Shown here: piece after piece, positions 6,903 through 14,806 of the stretch
How the letters are laid out: each line of letters starts with the position of its first letter
How positions within the stretch are numbered: the stretch's first letter is position 1
Assembly: GCA_030024065.1 (NCBI GenBank)
Contig: JASEIE010000013.1
Location: forward strand, 1 to 25,433
DNA: 25,433 nucleotides
Direction: 5' to 3'
Source of the DNA: Thermodesulfobacteriota bacterium
GTDB taxonomy: Bacteria > Desulfobacterota > BSN033 > UBA1163
Program-made: the position numbers and the translations under genes
The notes under the pieces: model-generated
Databases searched by the model: none
The model's input: the letters and a program-made list of their open reading frames with translations, nothing else
Told to the model about the DNA's origin: nothing

Positions 6903-7231
6903 AATGGGCAAAAACTCTTCTGATCATGATCCTTTTTGTCTTTGCCATCCTCTTCTCCCTTCAGAACAGAGATGAGGTCAGCCTCCGTTTTGGCCTTTAT
7001 CCCCTTAAAGACCATCACTGGGAATTGCCAAGACTCCCTCTCTTTCTGATCATCCTCTGCTCCGTCTTTCTGGGGGTATTGATCGGAGGAATCAGTGATT
7101 TTTACCAGCGTTTTCAACTTAAAAAGGCCCTTCGCCGGAACGAGAAAATGATCGAGAGGTTGAGCAGAGAGGTGGAATCCCTCCGGAGTTCGGGTATGGA
7201 TCAACCCTCTTTTCTCAAGAAGGATGTTTGA
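6899..7231 (+). CDS. LapA/DUF1049-family inner-membrane protein
   Basis: 110 aa with a GTG start at 6899 inside the end of the HIT gene; AAAGGAGGGG (6881-6890) is the ribosome binding site. It has two transmembrane helices (residues about 5-21 and 46-64) separated by LQNRDEVSLRFGLYPL, the family signature, and a cytoplasmic coiled coil (residues 70-97). Homologs (E. coli LapA/YciS) assist lipopolysaccharide assembly or its regulation through LapB. No lapB gene is in the window, so the function here is by family only. Confidence 0.82.
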   Translation: MKWAKTLLIMILFVFAILFSLQNRDEVSLRFGLYPLKDHHWELPRLPLFLIILCSVFLGVLIGGISDFYQRFQLKKALRRNEKMIERLSREVESLRSSGMDQPSFLKKDV

Positions 7232-7575
7232 TTTCTCCATCGCAGGGTGCTCAAGAAGTCGTCCTTCGGAACCTGACCTCGTTGCGGCTGTTTTGCTTTG
7301 CCAAGGATGGTAGCCGAAAAAATCTGAATTCTCACTTCAGGACAATTATTTTACCCCGTTAGAAATAATGCCCCGCTGCTCCCTCCGGGCCAGAGGCCCT
7401 CCCTCCGGGGCAGAAGCCCCTCTTGGGCGGAGCCTGGGCCGGCGGCTGCCGTGGGGTTACATTTCAGAATAATTCCGGCGGGGTTTAATGCCCCGCTGGA
7501 ATTTCTAACGGGGTTTACTTTTTCAGAAACCCGGCAGGTTTTTAGGGAGTATGCTTTTTTCTCATAAAAAATTTC
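7232..7575. other. non-coding gap holding a repeat element
   Basis: About 340 bases between the LapA-like gene and the rimP promoter. Most of 7353-7514 is a palindromic repeat described separately. The flank 7232-7350 has no ORF, promoter or terminator that I can support. Confidence 0.6.
7353..7514 (+). repeat. GC-rich MITE-like element with 14-bp terminal inverted repeats
   Basis: A perfect 14-bp inverted repeat, accccgttagaaat (7353-7366) with atttctaacggggt (7501-7514), bounds the element. A 13-bp direct repeat taatgccccgctg lies at 7366-7378 and 7486-7498. Internal hairpins include attccggcgggg/ccccgctggaat (7472-7501) and short ones around 7387-7417. The minus strand would encode NPVRNSSGALNPAG, which I recognise as a recurring artefactual translation of such repeats in environmental genomes. 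No coding gene is supported here. Confidence 0.8.
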
Positions 7576-7604
7576 TTGCATTTAAAATCAAATTGTTGTA
7601 TAAG
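7576..7604 (+). promoter_or_regulatory. sigma-70-type promoter of the rimP-nusA-infB operon
   Basis: TTGCAT (7576-7581), 17 bases, TATAAG (7599-7604). The predicted start near 7611 lies upstream of a terminator-like hairpin and of rimP. It is the best promoter candidate visible ahead of the operon. Confidence 0.55.
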
Positions 7605-7630
7605 TTTTTTAGATAATTGGGTCTGCTGAA

Positions 7631-7659
7631 AAAGCGGGCTTACGGCCCGCTTTTTTTTT
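7631..7659 (+). terminator. intrinsic terminator/possible attenuator ahead of rimP
   Basis: A 9-bp stem, aaagcgggc (7631-7639) with gcccgcttt (7645-7653), has a 5-nt loop and runs into nine consecutive T (7651-7659). It lies about 20 nt after the predicted start of the operon promoter and 25 nt before rimP. It could therefore attenuate transcription of rimP-nusA, or end weak read-through from the upstream gene. Confidence 0.8.
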
Positions 7660-7683
7660 AAAGTTTCTTCTTTTAAAGAAAAA

Positions 7684-8145
7684 ATGATGACGGAAGAGAT
7701 TACAGACCGGGTCACAAAAATAGTCAATCCCATTCTTTCAAGTGACGGGATAGAATTGGTGGGGGTTGAATACCGGAGAGAAACGAGAGGATCGGTCCTT
7801 CGCCTCTATATTGACAAAGAGGGAGGAATAACGGTCGATGATTGCACCCGGATCAGTCGAGAGGTTGGAAGAATCCTGGATGTTGAGAACCTCATTGATG
7901 CCTTTTATACATTGGAGGTCTCCTCTCCCGGGTTGACACGGCCTTTAAAGACTGAAAAGGATTTTATGAAGTATGAAAGCCGTTTAATCAGTGTTAAGAC
8001 CGTTGAGCCGATTGGAAATAGACGACAGTTTAAGGGGAGACTCTTAAGAATGGTAGATAAAGGGATTGAGATCGAAAGTGACGGAGAAGTATTCCGCATC
8101 CCTTTCTCCAGCATAGCAAAGGCCAATTTAGAATTAGAATTTTAA
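7684..8145 (+). CDS. rimP: ribosome maturation factor RimP
   Basis: 153 aa, the usual family length. The N-terminal domain contains GIELVGVEYRRE...LRLYIDKEGGITVDDC and DAFYTLEVSSPGLTRPL, the diagnostic SSPGLxRPL block (residues about 75-86). The C-terminal SH3-like domain ends with the small-beta-strand region IPFSSIAKANLELEF. RimP assists 30S subunit assembly. It is first in the canonical rimP-nusA order, 16 bp before nusA. Two tandem ATG codons (7684, 7687) lack a strong ribosome binding site. Confidence 0.95.
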   Translation: MMTEEITDRVTKIVNPILSSDGIELVGVEYRRETRGSVLRLYIDKEGGITVDDCTRISREVGRILDVENLIDAFYTLEVSSPGLTRPLKTEKDFMKYESRLISVKTVEPIGNRRQFKGRLLRMVDKGIEIESDGEVFRIPFSSIAKANLELEF

Positions 8146-8161
8146 AGAGGAGAAGGCAACG

Positions 8162-9643
8162 ATGCCAACCAATCTCAATTATGTGATTGATCAGGTGGGA
8201 AAGGATAAAGGGATCGACCGGAAGGTGATCATCGAAGCCCTGGAACAAGCTGTTCTGACTGCCTCCAGAAAGAAATATGGACACCAAGGAGAGATTGAGG
8301 TCCACTACAACGAAGAAATCGGAGAGGTGGAGTTATTTCAATTTAAGCAGGTTGCCGAAGAGATAAACGACTCATCGACCGAAATCTCTCTTGAGGAAGC
8401 AAGGGAGTTGGACAGTGAGGTACAGGTCGGAGACAGTTTGGGGGTAAAACTCAATACTGATTTCGGCAGAATCGGCGCCCAGACAGCCAAACAGGTGATC
8501 ATCCAAAAGGTCCGAGACGCTGAACGAGAGAATGTCTATAATGAATTTAAAGACCGAAAGGGAGATCTCGCAAGTGGAACGGTCCAACGGATGGAGAAAG
8601 GGAATCTCTACGTCAATATTGGAAGGGCAGAGGCGCTCCTTTTAAACAAAGAACAGATTCCAGGAGAGGTCCACCGTCAAGGAGAACGCATTCGAGCCTA
8701 TATCCTTGATATCCAGAAGAATGCCAAAGGACCCCAGATCTTTTTATCCAGAACCCACCCGGGATTTATCATCAAACTGTTTGAAATGGAGGTGCCGGAG
8801 ATCTCCGAGGGGATCATCAAGGTGATCAGTGCAGCCCGGGAACCCGGGGAGAGGGCGAAGATATCTGTTTACAGCTCAAGCCGTGATGTCGATGCCGTAG
8901 GAGCATGTGTGGGCATGAAGGGTTCCAGGGTCCAAAATGTGGTCCAGGAACTTCGAGGGGAACGTATCGATATTATCCCGTGGGCTCAGGATCAGGCCAA
9001 GTATGTCTGCAGTGGCCTGGCACCTGCAAAGATCTCAAGGGTTTATATCGATGAGGGGAACCGTCATATGGAAGTGGTCGTCGCTGATGATCAGCTCTCT
9101 TTGGCCATCGGCAAAAAGGGACAGAATGTCCGTCTGGCTTCCAAATTGACAGGGTGGAAGATCGATATTAAGAGCGAATCGAAGATGGAAAAGATCTCCG
9201 GCGAGATCCTTGAAAAATTTAAGGGTCTTCCGTATATTGGAGATGTGGGCAGCCGCGTCCTTTATAATGAGGGATTTCGTTCGATCAATGAACTATCAGA
9301 GGTCGATCCGGAAGAATTGGCCAAAGTCTTAGGAATCGAAAAAGAGAAAGCTGTAGAAATTGTTGAAAGCGCAGTACGAACGCTCAAGACCGAAGGAAAC
9401 GAAGACGGCACCCCAAAAGATATTCGAGCTGACGGAGGGCCTGCTCTGGACCCTGTCGACCGTATTGAGGGAGTCGGAAAGAAGCTTGCGGAGATATTGA
9501 AGGCCCATGGTTTTCAAATCATCCAGGATATCTTAAAAACGGATGTGGAGAAGCTTTCCAGCCTTCAGGGAATCGGTGTGAAGAGGGCCGAAAAATTGAT
9601 CCAATCGGCCAAGCATTATATCGAAAGCAGTAGGAATGAGTAA
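8162..9643 (+). CDS. nusA: transcription termination/antitermination protein NusA
   Basis: 493 aa. The N-terminal RNA polymerase-binding domain is at about residues 1-125, and the S1 domain at about 135-200 ([22 protein letters not shown]). KH1 and KH2 follow at about 230-345, including [15 protein letters not shown] and [16 protein letters not shown]. The C-terminal region has two helical acidic/HhH repeats (about 350-415 and 430-490; the second has the helix-hairpin-helix [11 protein letters not shown] and [13 protein letters not shown]), as in proteobacterial NusA with AR domains. GAGGAG precedes the ATG. NusA modulates pausing, termination and antitermination. NusA commonly autoregulates its operon in E. 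coli, which makes the upstream hairpin of interest. Confidence 0.97.
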   Translation: MPTNLNYVIDQVGKDKGIDRKVIIEALEQAVLTASRKKYGHQGEIEVHYNEEIGEVELFQFKQVAEEINDSSTEISLEEARELDSEVQVGDSLGVKLNTDFGRIGAQTAKQVIIQKVRDAERENVYNEFKDRKGDLASGTVQRMEKGNLYVNIGRAEALLLNKEQIPGEVHRQGERIRAYILDIQKNAKGPQIFLSRTHPGFIIKLFEMEVPEISEGIIKVISAAREPGERAKISVYSSSRDVDAVGACVGMKGSRVQNVVQELRGERIDIIPWAQDQAKYVCSGLAPAKISRVYIDEGNRHMEVVVADDQLSLAIGKKGQNVRLASKLTGWKIDIKSESKMEKISGEILEKFKGLPYIGDVGSRVLYNEGFRSINELSEVDPEELAKVLGIEKEKAVEIVESAVRTLKTEGNEDGTPKDIRADGGPALDPVDRIEGVGKKLAEILKAHGFQIIQDILKTDVEKLSSLQGIGVKRAEKLIQSAKHYIESSRNE

Positions 9644-9860
9644 GAAGGGACATATCCCGATCCGCATGTGTATCGGATGCAGAAAAAGGAGAATGAAGAA
9701 GGAGATGGTACGGTTCACCCTGACGGCTGACGCAATGGTGTTGCCGGATGGAAAGAAGAATCGAGACGCTAGGGGGTTCTATCTCTGTCCGGACCCATCC
9801 TGTTTAAAAATGGCGAAGAGAAAGAACCGTTTAGGCCAGGCCGTTGAAATTAATCTTTGA
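9636..9860 (+). CDS. rnpM: YlxR/RnpM family protein
   Basis: A 74-aa basic protein with the family signature PIRMCIGCRKRRMKKEMVRF (residues 8-27) and a second half GFYLCPDPSCLKMAKRKN. The start overlaps the end of nusA by 8 bases, which implies translational coupling. The family (formerly DUF448/YlxR) was shown in Bacillus to bind RNase P RNA and modulate RNase P. The four cysteines (CxxC and CxxxxC) are visible here. It lies between nusA and infB as in most bacteria. Confidence 0.92.
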   Translation: MSKKGHIPIRMCIGCRKRRMKKEMVRFTLTADAMVLPDGKKNRDARGFYLCPDPSCLKMAKRKNRLGQAVEINL

Positions 9861-9910
9861 GGGAAGAGATCTTTTACCGAATGGAAGGAACGGCATAAGG
9901 GAGGAAAGGA

Positions 9911-12487
9911 ATGGGGAAAGTGAAGGTCCTCGACCTTGCAAGGGAAGTAGGGATGGAGGATGATAAGCTGATTCTGAAATTGAAACGGATGGGGCTGAAA
10001 GTTAAAGATAAAAACCCCGCTCCAGCTGAAAAGGCGGTCTCCCCTTCTGATGAAAGGATCATCGAAAGGAATGCTGAAAAAGAGGTCGTTGAGAAGCGTG
10101 TCAAACCCACTGTTATACGGAGAAGGACGAGAAGCCTGGAGGCACCAGTAACCACCCCGGCCACCCCGCAGATGACTTCAGAACCCATAGCCGTAGGAAT
10201 AAGTATTGAGGTCAAACCCGAAGTCGTGACTCCGAGAGAGGAGACCAGGAAAGAGGGAAAAACTCCCGAGAAGAGAGCGTTGGAGGAGGAGAAACCCGCG
10301 CGGAAACCCTTGGAGGGAAAGAAACCCGAATCCACCCTCGAAGTGAAGATTGAGGCGAAAGAGACGGTTCCGGCGAAACAGGTTGAAGGAATCGTCCCCC
10401 CCCGTGTGACTCTCAAAGAGACGGCAAAGGGGGCGGAGCAGGAGAAGAGGACTAAGGAAACGAAACCGATGGAGATCCCGGGTAAAAAACCGGAGATGAA
10501 ATTTCAATCGAAAGAGGCGTTCCCTGAGGGAGAGAAGCCTTTCACTGGGAAGAAAAAAGGAGTGGTCAAGAAGAGGAGGTTCATCGAGGAGAGGATGTTC
10601 AAAGAAGGGGGGGGCGAAGAAGATGAGAAGCATGGAAAAGAAGCTGGAGTGGAAATCAGAACGTTTAGACCGATGAAGAGGAAGATCGTTCTGAAGTCAC
10701 TGAAGAAGACAGAGGTCACTGTCCCCAAACCCATCAAGAGAATCATTCGAATCACTGAAGTCATCTCTATTGGAGACCTCGCTAAAAGGATGGGCGTCAA
10801 AGGAGGGGACTTGATCAAAAAGTTGATGGATATCGGCGTCCTCGCCAATATTAATCAACACATCGATGCTGATGTGGCCTCTCTGGTGGCAAGTGAGTTC
10901 GGGTATGAAGTGGAGAGGGTCTCCATCGAACGTCAGGACTTATTGGAAAGAAGAGAGGATCGTCCTGAACAGTTGCAACCCAGGCCACCGGTGGTCACCA
11001 TTATGGGTCATGTCGATCATGGTAAAACCATGCTCTTGGATGCCATTCGTAAAACGAAGGTGGTGGAAGGCGAGGCCGGAGGCATCACCCAGCATATTGG
11101 AGCGTATGATGTCCAGCTGGAAAACGGGCATGTGGTTTTTATTGATACCCCCGGGCATGAGGCGTTTACCGCTATGAGAGCAAGGGGAGCCCAGGTGACG
11201 GATGTGGTTGTTCTGGTGGTGGCTGCGGATGACGGCGTCATGCCACAGACCAAAGAGGCAATCGATCATTCCCGGGCAGCCAAGGTTCCCATTCTTGTGG
11301 CCATTAACAAGATCGATAAACCGAATGCCAATCCGGAAAAAGTGAAAAAGGATCTGGCAGAATATGATCTGCTCCCTGAACAATGGGGGGGCAGTACCCT
11401 CTATGCTGAAATATCAGCGAAACAGAAGACAGGGATTAAAGAACTGCTGGAACTGATCCTTCTCCAGGCGGAGATCCTGGATCTGAAAGCTAACCCTGAC
11501 AAACCTGCGCGAGGGATTATTATTGAAGCGAAGCTGGATAAGGGGAGGGGTCCGATCCCAACCATTCTGGTTCAGGAAGGCACCCTGAAAACAGGGGATG
11601 TTTTTATTGCGGGTTCCCATTATGGAAGGGTGAGGGCCATGTTAAACGATAAGGGACAGAAGATCGAAGCGTCCGGACCCTCTGCCCCGGTCGAAGTGCT
11701 GGGCTTCACCGACGTTCCGGAGGCTGGAGAGACCTTCATCGTTGTCTCGGAAGAAAGGATGGCCAAACAGATCAGCCTCTACCGGCAGGAAAAGATCCGC
11801 GCTAAAGAGCTTTCGAAGCTGAGCAAGGTCTCTCTGGAAGAGCTCTATGAAAAAATTAAAAAAGGAGAGATCAAAGAGCTCAATGTCGTTATGAAAGCGG
11901 ATGTACAGGGATCGATTGAAGCGATGAAGGAGGCATTAGGAAAACTCTCCAACGAAGCGGTGAAGGTCAACATCATCCATGACGGGGTTGGCGGGATTAC
12001 AGAAACCGATGTGAATCTCGCTTCGGCCTCGAATGCAATCATCATCGGCTTCAATGTAAGACCGGGTCCAAAAGCTCAATCCCTTGCCGAACACGAGCGT
12101 GTAGACCTCCGGACCTACTCGGTGATCTACGATGCCATCTCCGATATCAGGAAGGCTATGGAGGGTTTGCTCGAGCCTACCTACAAAGAGCATATTCTGG
12201 GCAGGGCCCAGGTGCTTGAGCTCTTCAATGTCCGGAAAGTGGGCACGATCGCAGGAAGCTTGATCATCGATGGAAAAGTGGTGCGGGGTTCCCATGCAAG
12301 ACTCCTGCGGGACAATATGGTCATCTATGACGGCCGGATTACCTCGCTCAGAAGATTTAAGGACGATATGAAAGAGTGTGCTCAGGGTCTCGAATGCGGG
12401 ATCTTGATAGAAACCTTTAATGATATCAAGCCGGGCGATATCATTGAGTCCTACGAGATGGAGGAGATTCAACCCCGTTTGTCTTAA
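9911..12487 (+). CDS. infB: translation initiation factor IF-2
   Basis: 858 aa. The IF2 N-terminal subdomain is at residues about 1-50 ([18 protein letters not shown]), followed by a long Lys/Glu/Pro linker to about residue 275 and a second IF2_N domain at about 280-330. The GTPase domain starts near residue 360 with G1 GHVDHGKT (about 365-372), then G3 DTPGHEAF, G4 NKID and G5 SAK. After it come the beta-barrel domains and the C-terminal fMet-tRNA-binding domain ([14 protein letters not shown]). GGAGG-like sequence precedes the ATG. It delivers initiator tRNA to the 30S subunit. The linker DNA carries a C8 run (10396-10403) and a G8 run (10607-10614), unusual for an essential gene. Confidence 0.97.
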   Translation: MGKVKVLDLAREVGMEDDKLILKLKRMGLKVKDKNPAPAEKAVSPSDERIIERNAEKEVVEKRVKPTVIRRRTRSLEAPVTTPATPQMTSEPIAVGISIEVKPEVVTPREETRKEGKTPEKRALEEEKPARKPLEGKKPESTLEVKIEAKETVPAKQVEGIVPPRVTLKETAKGAEQEKRTKETKPMEIPGKKPEMKFQSKEAFPEGEKPFTGKKKGVVKKRRFIEERMFKEGGGEEDEKHGKEAGVEIRTFRPMKRKIVLKSLKKTEVTVPKPIKRIIRITEVISIGDLAKRMGVKGGDLIKKLMDIGVLANINQHIDADVASLVASEFGYEVERVSIERQDLLERREDRPEQLQPRPPVVTIMGHVDHGKTMLLDAIRKTKVVEGEAGGITQHIGAYDVQLENGHVVFIDTPGHEAFTAMRARGAQVTDVVVLVVAADDGVMPQTKEAIDHSRAAKVPILVAINKIDKPNANPEKVKKDLAEYDLLPEQWGGSTLYAEISAKQKTGIKELLELILLQAEILDLKANPDKPARGIIIEAKLDKGRGPIPTILVQEGTLKTGDVFIAGSHYGRVRAMLNDKGQKIEASGPSAPVEVLGFTDVPEAGETFIVVSEERMAKQISLYRQEKIRAKELSKLSKVSLEELYEKIKKGEIKELNVVMKADVQGSIEAMKEALGKLSNEAVKVNIIHDGVGGITETDVNLASASNAIIIGFNVRPGPKAQSLAEHERVDLRTYSVIYDAISDIRKAMEGLLEPTYKEHILGRAQVLELFNVRKVGTIAGSLIIDGKVVRGSHARLLRDNMVIYDGRITSLRRFKDDMKECAQGLECGILIETFNDIKPGDIIESYEMEEIQPRLS

Positions 12488-12530
12488 ATCCTGAAATAGA
12501 CTCCTTCATCAAATGGGGAAGGAGAGAGAG

Positions 12531-12818
12531 ATGGTCGTTGGAATATGCCGGCTTGACTTTCGGATCCCGGAGAATCATTCCTTGAAGGGGAAGCGCCATA
12601 TCCTCAAAAAAATGATCGACAGGGTGAAACATCGATTCAATGTGGCCATCTCGGAGGTGGGGGATCATGATCTCTGGCAGAGGGGACAGCTTGGAATCTG
12701 TGCCGTTGGAAATGACCGGCGGCATATCAATTCCAGTCTGGATCATGTGATTGACTTCATCGAGAAGATGCACCTCGTTGAACTGATTCATACAGAGATG
12801 GAGATCCTTTCCGTATGA
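12531..12818 (+). CDS. ylxP: DUF503/YlxP family protein
   Basis: 95 aa from ATG 12531. AAGGAG (12519-12524) lies 6 bases upstream, and MVVGICRLDFRIPENHSLKGKR matches the family's usual start, so the in-frame ATG at 12513 is rejected. The family sits between infB and rbfA in many bacteria (YlxP in Bacillus) and is suspected to act in ribosome biogenesis or translation; the exact role is uncertain. The sequence shows the compact ferredoxin-like alpha/beta pattern expected, ending ELIHTEMEILSV. Confidence 0.92.
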   Translation: MVVGICRLDFRIPENHSLKGKRHILKKMIDRVKHRFNVAISEVGDHDLWQRGQLGICAVGNDRRHINSSLDHVIDFIEKMHLVELIHTEMEILSV

Positions 12819-13140
12819 GCCTGATGACCTAAATAAGGTTAAGATTACGGTTACGAAGCCCGTATCGTTTAGGGTCAATCGGTTAAGGTTACAAAAAAAG
12901 AAAGTGGTTTACGGTGACGACGCTCGTATCGAAGCACGAAGCTCAAAAAACGAAGCTCGAGTATCCAGTATCCATATGCGAGCCTCGACCCGCTGCGCCA
13001 GCGCTTGCGCGGCGAGTACGAGCTTCGACAACGACAGACGAAACGGGCCCTGAACCTAGCATGGTACAGGACGGGCCTCCCTGCCTGCGGTAGGCAGGGT
13101 TACCCTTACCATCAGACATTAGACTTTTATTTTTTAGGCT
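12819..13140. repeat. intergenic mosaic of short inverted and direct repeats between ylxP and rbfA
   Basis: About 320 non-coding bases inside an otherwise tight operon. It contains the inverted pair cgaagctcg (12951-12959) with cgagcttcg (13019-13027), a 7-bp tandem duplication gtatcca (12961-12974) and nested GCGC palindromes near 12993-13012. A hairpin ccctgcct/aggcaggg (13079-13086, 13092-13099) closes the set. No T-tract follows the hairpins, so they are not intrinsic terminators. Base composition differs from the neighbouring genes, suggesting insertion of repeat elements. Confidence 0.6.
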
Positions 13141-13503
13141 ATGGAAGGAAAACGCTCAGAAAAAGTGGCAGACCTTATTCGAAAAGAGGTCTCTGAGATG
13201 CTTGTCAAGAGAATCAAAGACCCCCGGATTGGTTTTGTCACCATCACGAAGGTAATGGTGACCGAGGACTGTCGCCTGGCCAGGATCTATTATAGCGTGT
13301 CCGGATCCATCGAGGAGAGGGGGAGATCAATGCAGGGTCTCGATAGTGCAAAAGGTTATATCCGCAGAGAGTTAGCCAGGCGAGTGAACTTACGATATGC
13401 TCCTGAGATTATCTTCCAATTCGACCCTTCGATCGAGTATGCTATCCATATTGGAGAAATTTTACAGTCCCTTCAGAAGGAGAGGGAAAAGGATGAAGAT
13501 TGA
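13141..13503 (+). CDS. rbfA: 30S ribosome-binding factor RbfA
   Basis: 120 aa with the KH-like RbfA fold. The N-terminus RSEKVADLIRKEVSEMLVKRIKDPRIGFVTITKV is the family signature, and the C-terminal core has RRELARRVNLRYAPEIIFQFDPS. It binds 16S rRNA of the immature 30S subunit and is needed for cold-stage maturation. There is no Shine-Dalgarno sequence before the ATG, which follows the repeat mosaic directly, so its expression signals may have been altered by repeat insertion. The 3' end overlaps truB by 11 bases. Confidence 0.95.
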   Translation: MEGKRSEKVADLIRKEVSEMLVKRIKDPRIGFVTITKVMVTEDCRLARIYYSVSGSIEERGRSMQGLDSAKGYIRRELARRVNLRYAPEIIFQFDPSIEYAIHIGEILQSLQKEREKDED

Positions 13504-14464
13504 CGGCCTTCTCAATGTGGATAAACCCGAAGGGATGACCTCCCTCGATGTAGTGAGGGAGATTAAGGCCAGATTTGGCATCAAGAAAGCAGGCCATATC
13601 GGAACGCTTGATCCCTTTGCCACAGGGGTTCTACCGATTGTGATGAATGAGGGAACGAAACTGGTCCCCTTTCTCGAAGACGATCCGAAAGAGTACGAAG
13701 CCGTGATGAAGATGGGAGAGGAAACTTCGACGGACGACCTGACAGGGGAGGTCGTATGGAGAGGGTCCATGGAAGGGGTATCGCCTGAAATCATCAGGGA
13801 TATATTTGTGACCTTTTCAGGAAGGATCCGGCAGACTCCCCCGATGTTTTCTGCTGTCAAAGTGAAAGGGAAACCTCTCTATCTGCTGGCCAGAAAAGGG
13901 ATCGAGATCGAAAGAGGAGAGAGGGAGGTAGAAATCTTCGATATTGAAATTCAGAAGATCGATCTCCCGCGCGTCCGTTTCAGGGTCTCCTGTTCAAAAG
14001 GGACTTATATTCGAACCCTATCAAGGGATATCGGTAAGAAAATCGGTTGTGGCGCCCATCTCGTCTTCCTGAGAAGAACCCGGAGTGGTCCTTTTACGCT
14101 CAAACAGGCCATTGCGCTTGAAAAGCTCAGAGGTCTTTCAGGAATAGAGTTCCTCCTTTCATATCTCATCCCTCTGAAAGAAGCGTTGTCTGGTCTCCCA
14201 GAGGTGATCGGAGATGAGCGCATGGTGAAGAAAGTCCGTTATGGGAAGGAGATGGTCGTGAGGGATCTCAATGCACAACCTCTCCCGGCCTTTGAAAAGG
14301 GTCAATGGCTCAGGATGTCCTCTCCTGAAAACGAGTTGGTGGCTATTTTGAAGTCTGAACTCAAAAGGGGAGAGATCGAAAAAGCCGATCCGGAGAAGGT
14401 TGTTCTCCGTCCAATCAGAATATTTAACAATGAGAAAAGATTTCCGAAGGAAGATCACATCTAA
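13493..14464 (+). CDS. truB: tRNA pseudouridine(55) synthase TruB
   Basis: 323 aa from ATG 13493. This start is preferred because AAGGAG lies at about 13477-13482 and MKIDGLLNVDKPEGMTS is the canonical N-terminus; the open frame upstream overlaps rbfA. The catalytic Asp is in GHIGTLDPFATGVLP (residues about 38-52). KGTYIRTL (about 165) is the second conserved block. The C-terminal PUA-like region follows. It makes pseudouridine 55 in the tRNA T-loop. It overlaps rbfA and ends 17 bp before rpsO. Confidence 0.95.
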   Translation: MKIDGLLNVDKPEGMTSLDVVREIKARFGIKKAGHIGTLDPFATGVLPIVMNEGTKLVPFLEDDPKEYEAVMKMGEETSTDDLTGEVVWRGSMEGVSPEIIRDIFVTFSGRIRQTPPMFSAVKVKGKPLYLLARKGIEIERGEREVEIFDIEIQKIDLPRVRFRVSCSKGTYIRTLSRDIGKKIGCGAHLVFLRRTRSGPFTLKQAIALEKLRGLSGIEFLLSYLIPLKEALSGLPEVIGDERMVKKVRYGKEMVVRDLNAQPLPAFEKGQWLRMSSPENELVAILKSELKRGEIEKADPEKVVLRPIRIFNNEKRFPKEDHI

Positions 14465-14481
14465 TTTAAAGGAGGGATTTC

Positions 14482-14751
14482 ATGGCGTCGGTGCAGGAGA
14501 AGAAGAAAGAGATCATCGAACAGTTCAAGGCTCACGAAAAAGACACAGGTTCGGCCGAGGTTCAGATCGCCCTTCTCAGCGAGCGGATCCGTTATCTGAC
14601 AGAACACTTTCAATCTCATAAAAAGGATCATCACTCCAGGAGGGGCCTGCTGAAATTAGTGAATCTGAGGAGGAGACTCCTCAAATACCTGAAAGAGAAC
14701 AGAGTAGACCGGTATAGAACGGTCATCGAGAAGTTAGGTCTGCGGAGGTAG
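14482..14751 (+). CDS. rpsO: 30S ribosomal protein S15
   Basis: 89 aa, the standard length. [16 protein letters not shown], the [22 protein letters not shown] block and the C-terminal [10 protein letters not shown] are signature blocks of bacterial S15, which binds 16S rRNA helices 20-22. AAAGGAGG precedes the ATG. The rpsO-pnp pair is conserved. In E. coli S15 represses its own translation through a leader pseudoknot; the leader here is only 17 bp of intergenic sequence, so such control would have to use truB-end sequence. Confidence 0.97.
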   Translation: MASVQEKKKEIIEQFKAHEKDTGSAEVQIALLSERIRYLTEHFQSHKKDHHSRRGLLKLVNLRRRLLKYLKENRVDRYRTVIEKLGLRR

Positions 14752-14806
14752 GGCACCCTTTCAATTTTTAAAAAATGAAGTCAATGATAAAGGAGTGAAT
14801 CAGAAT

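Noticed and set aside
7351..7581. Minus-strand 76-aa open frame
   Set aside because: It lies within a palindromic repeat; its NPVRNSSGALNPAG translation is a typical repeat artefact, and no ribosome binding site precedes it.
9874..10633. Long minus-strand open frames opposite infB
   Set aside because: They are shadows of the biased Lys/Glu/Pro codons of the IF-2 linker; composition is Ser/Phe/Leu-rich with no motifs.
13005..13196. Plus-strand 63-aa open frame overlapping the rbfA start
   Set aside because: It arises from repeat sequence and runs into rbfA in another frame; no ribosome binding site.
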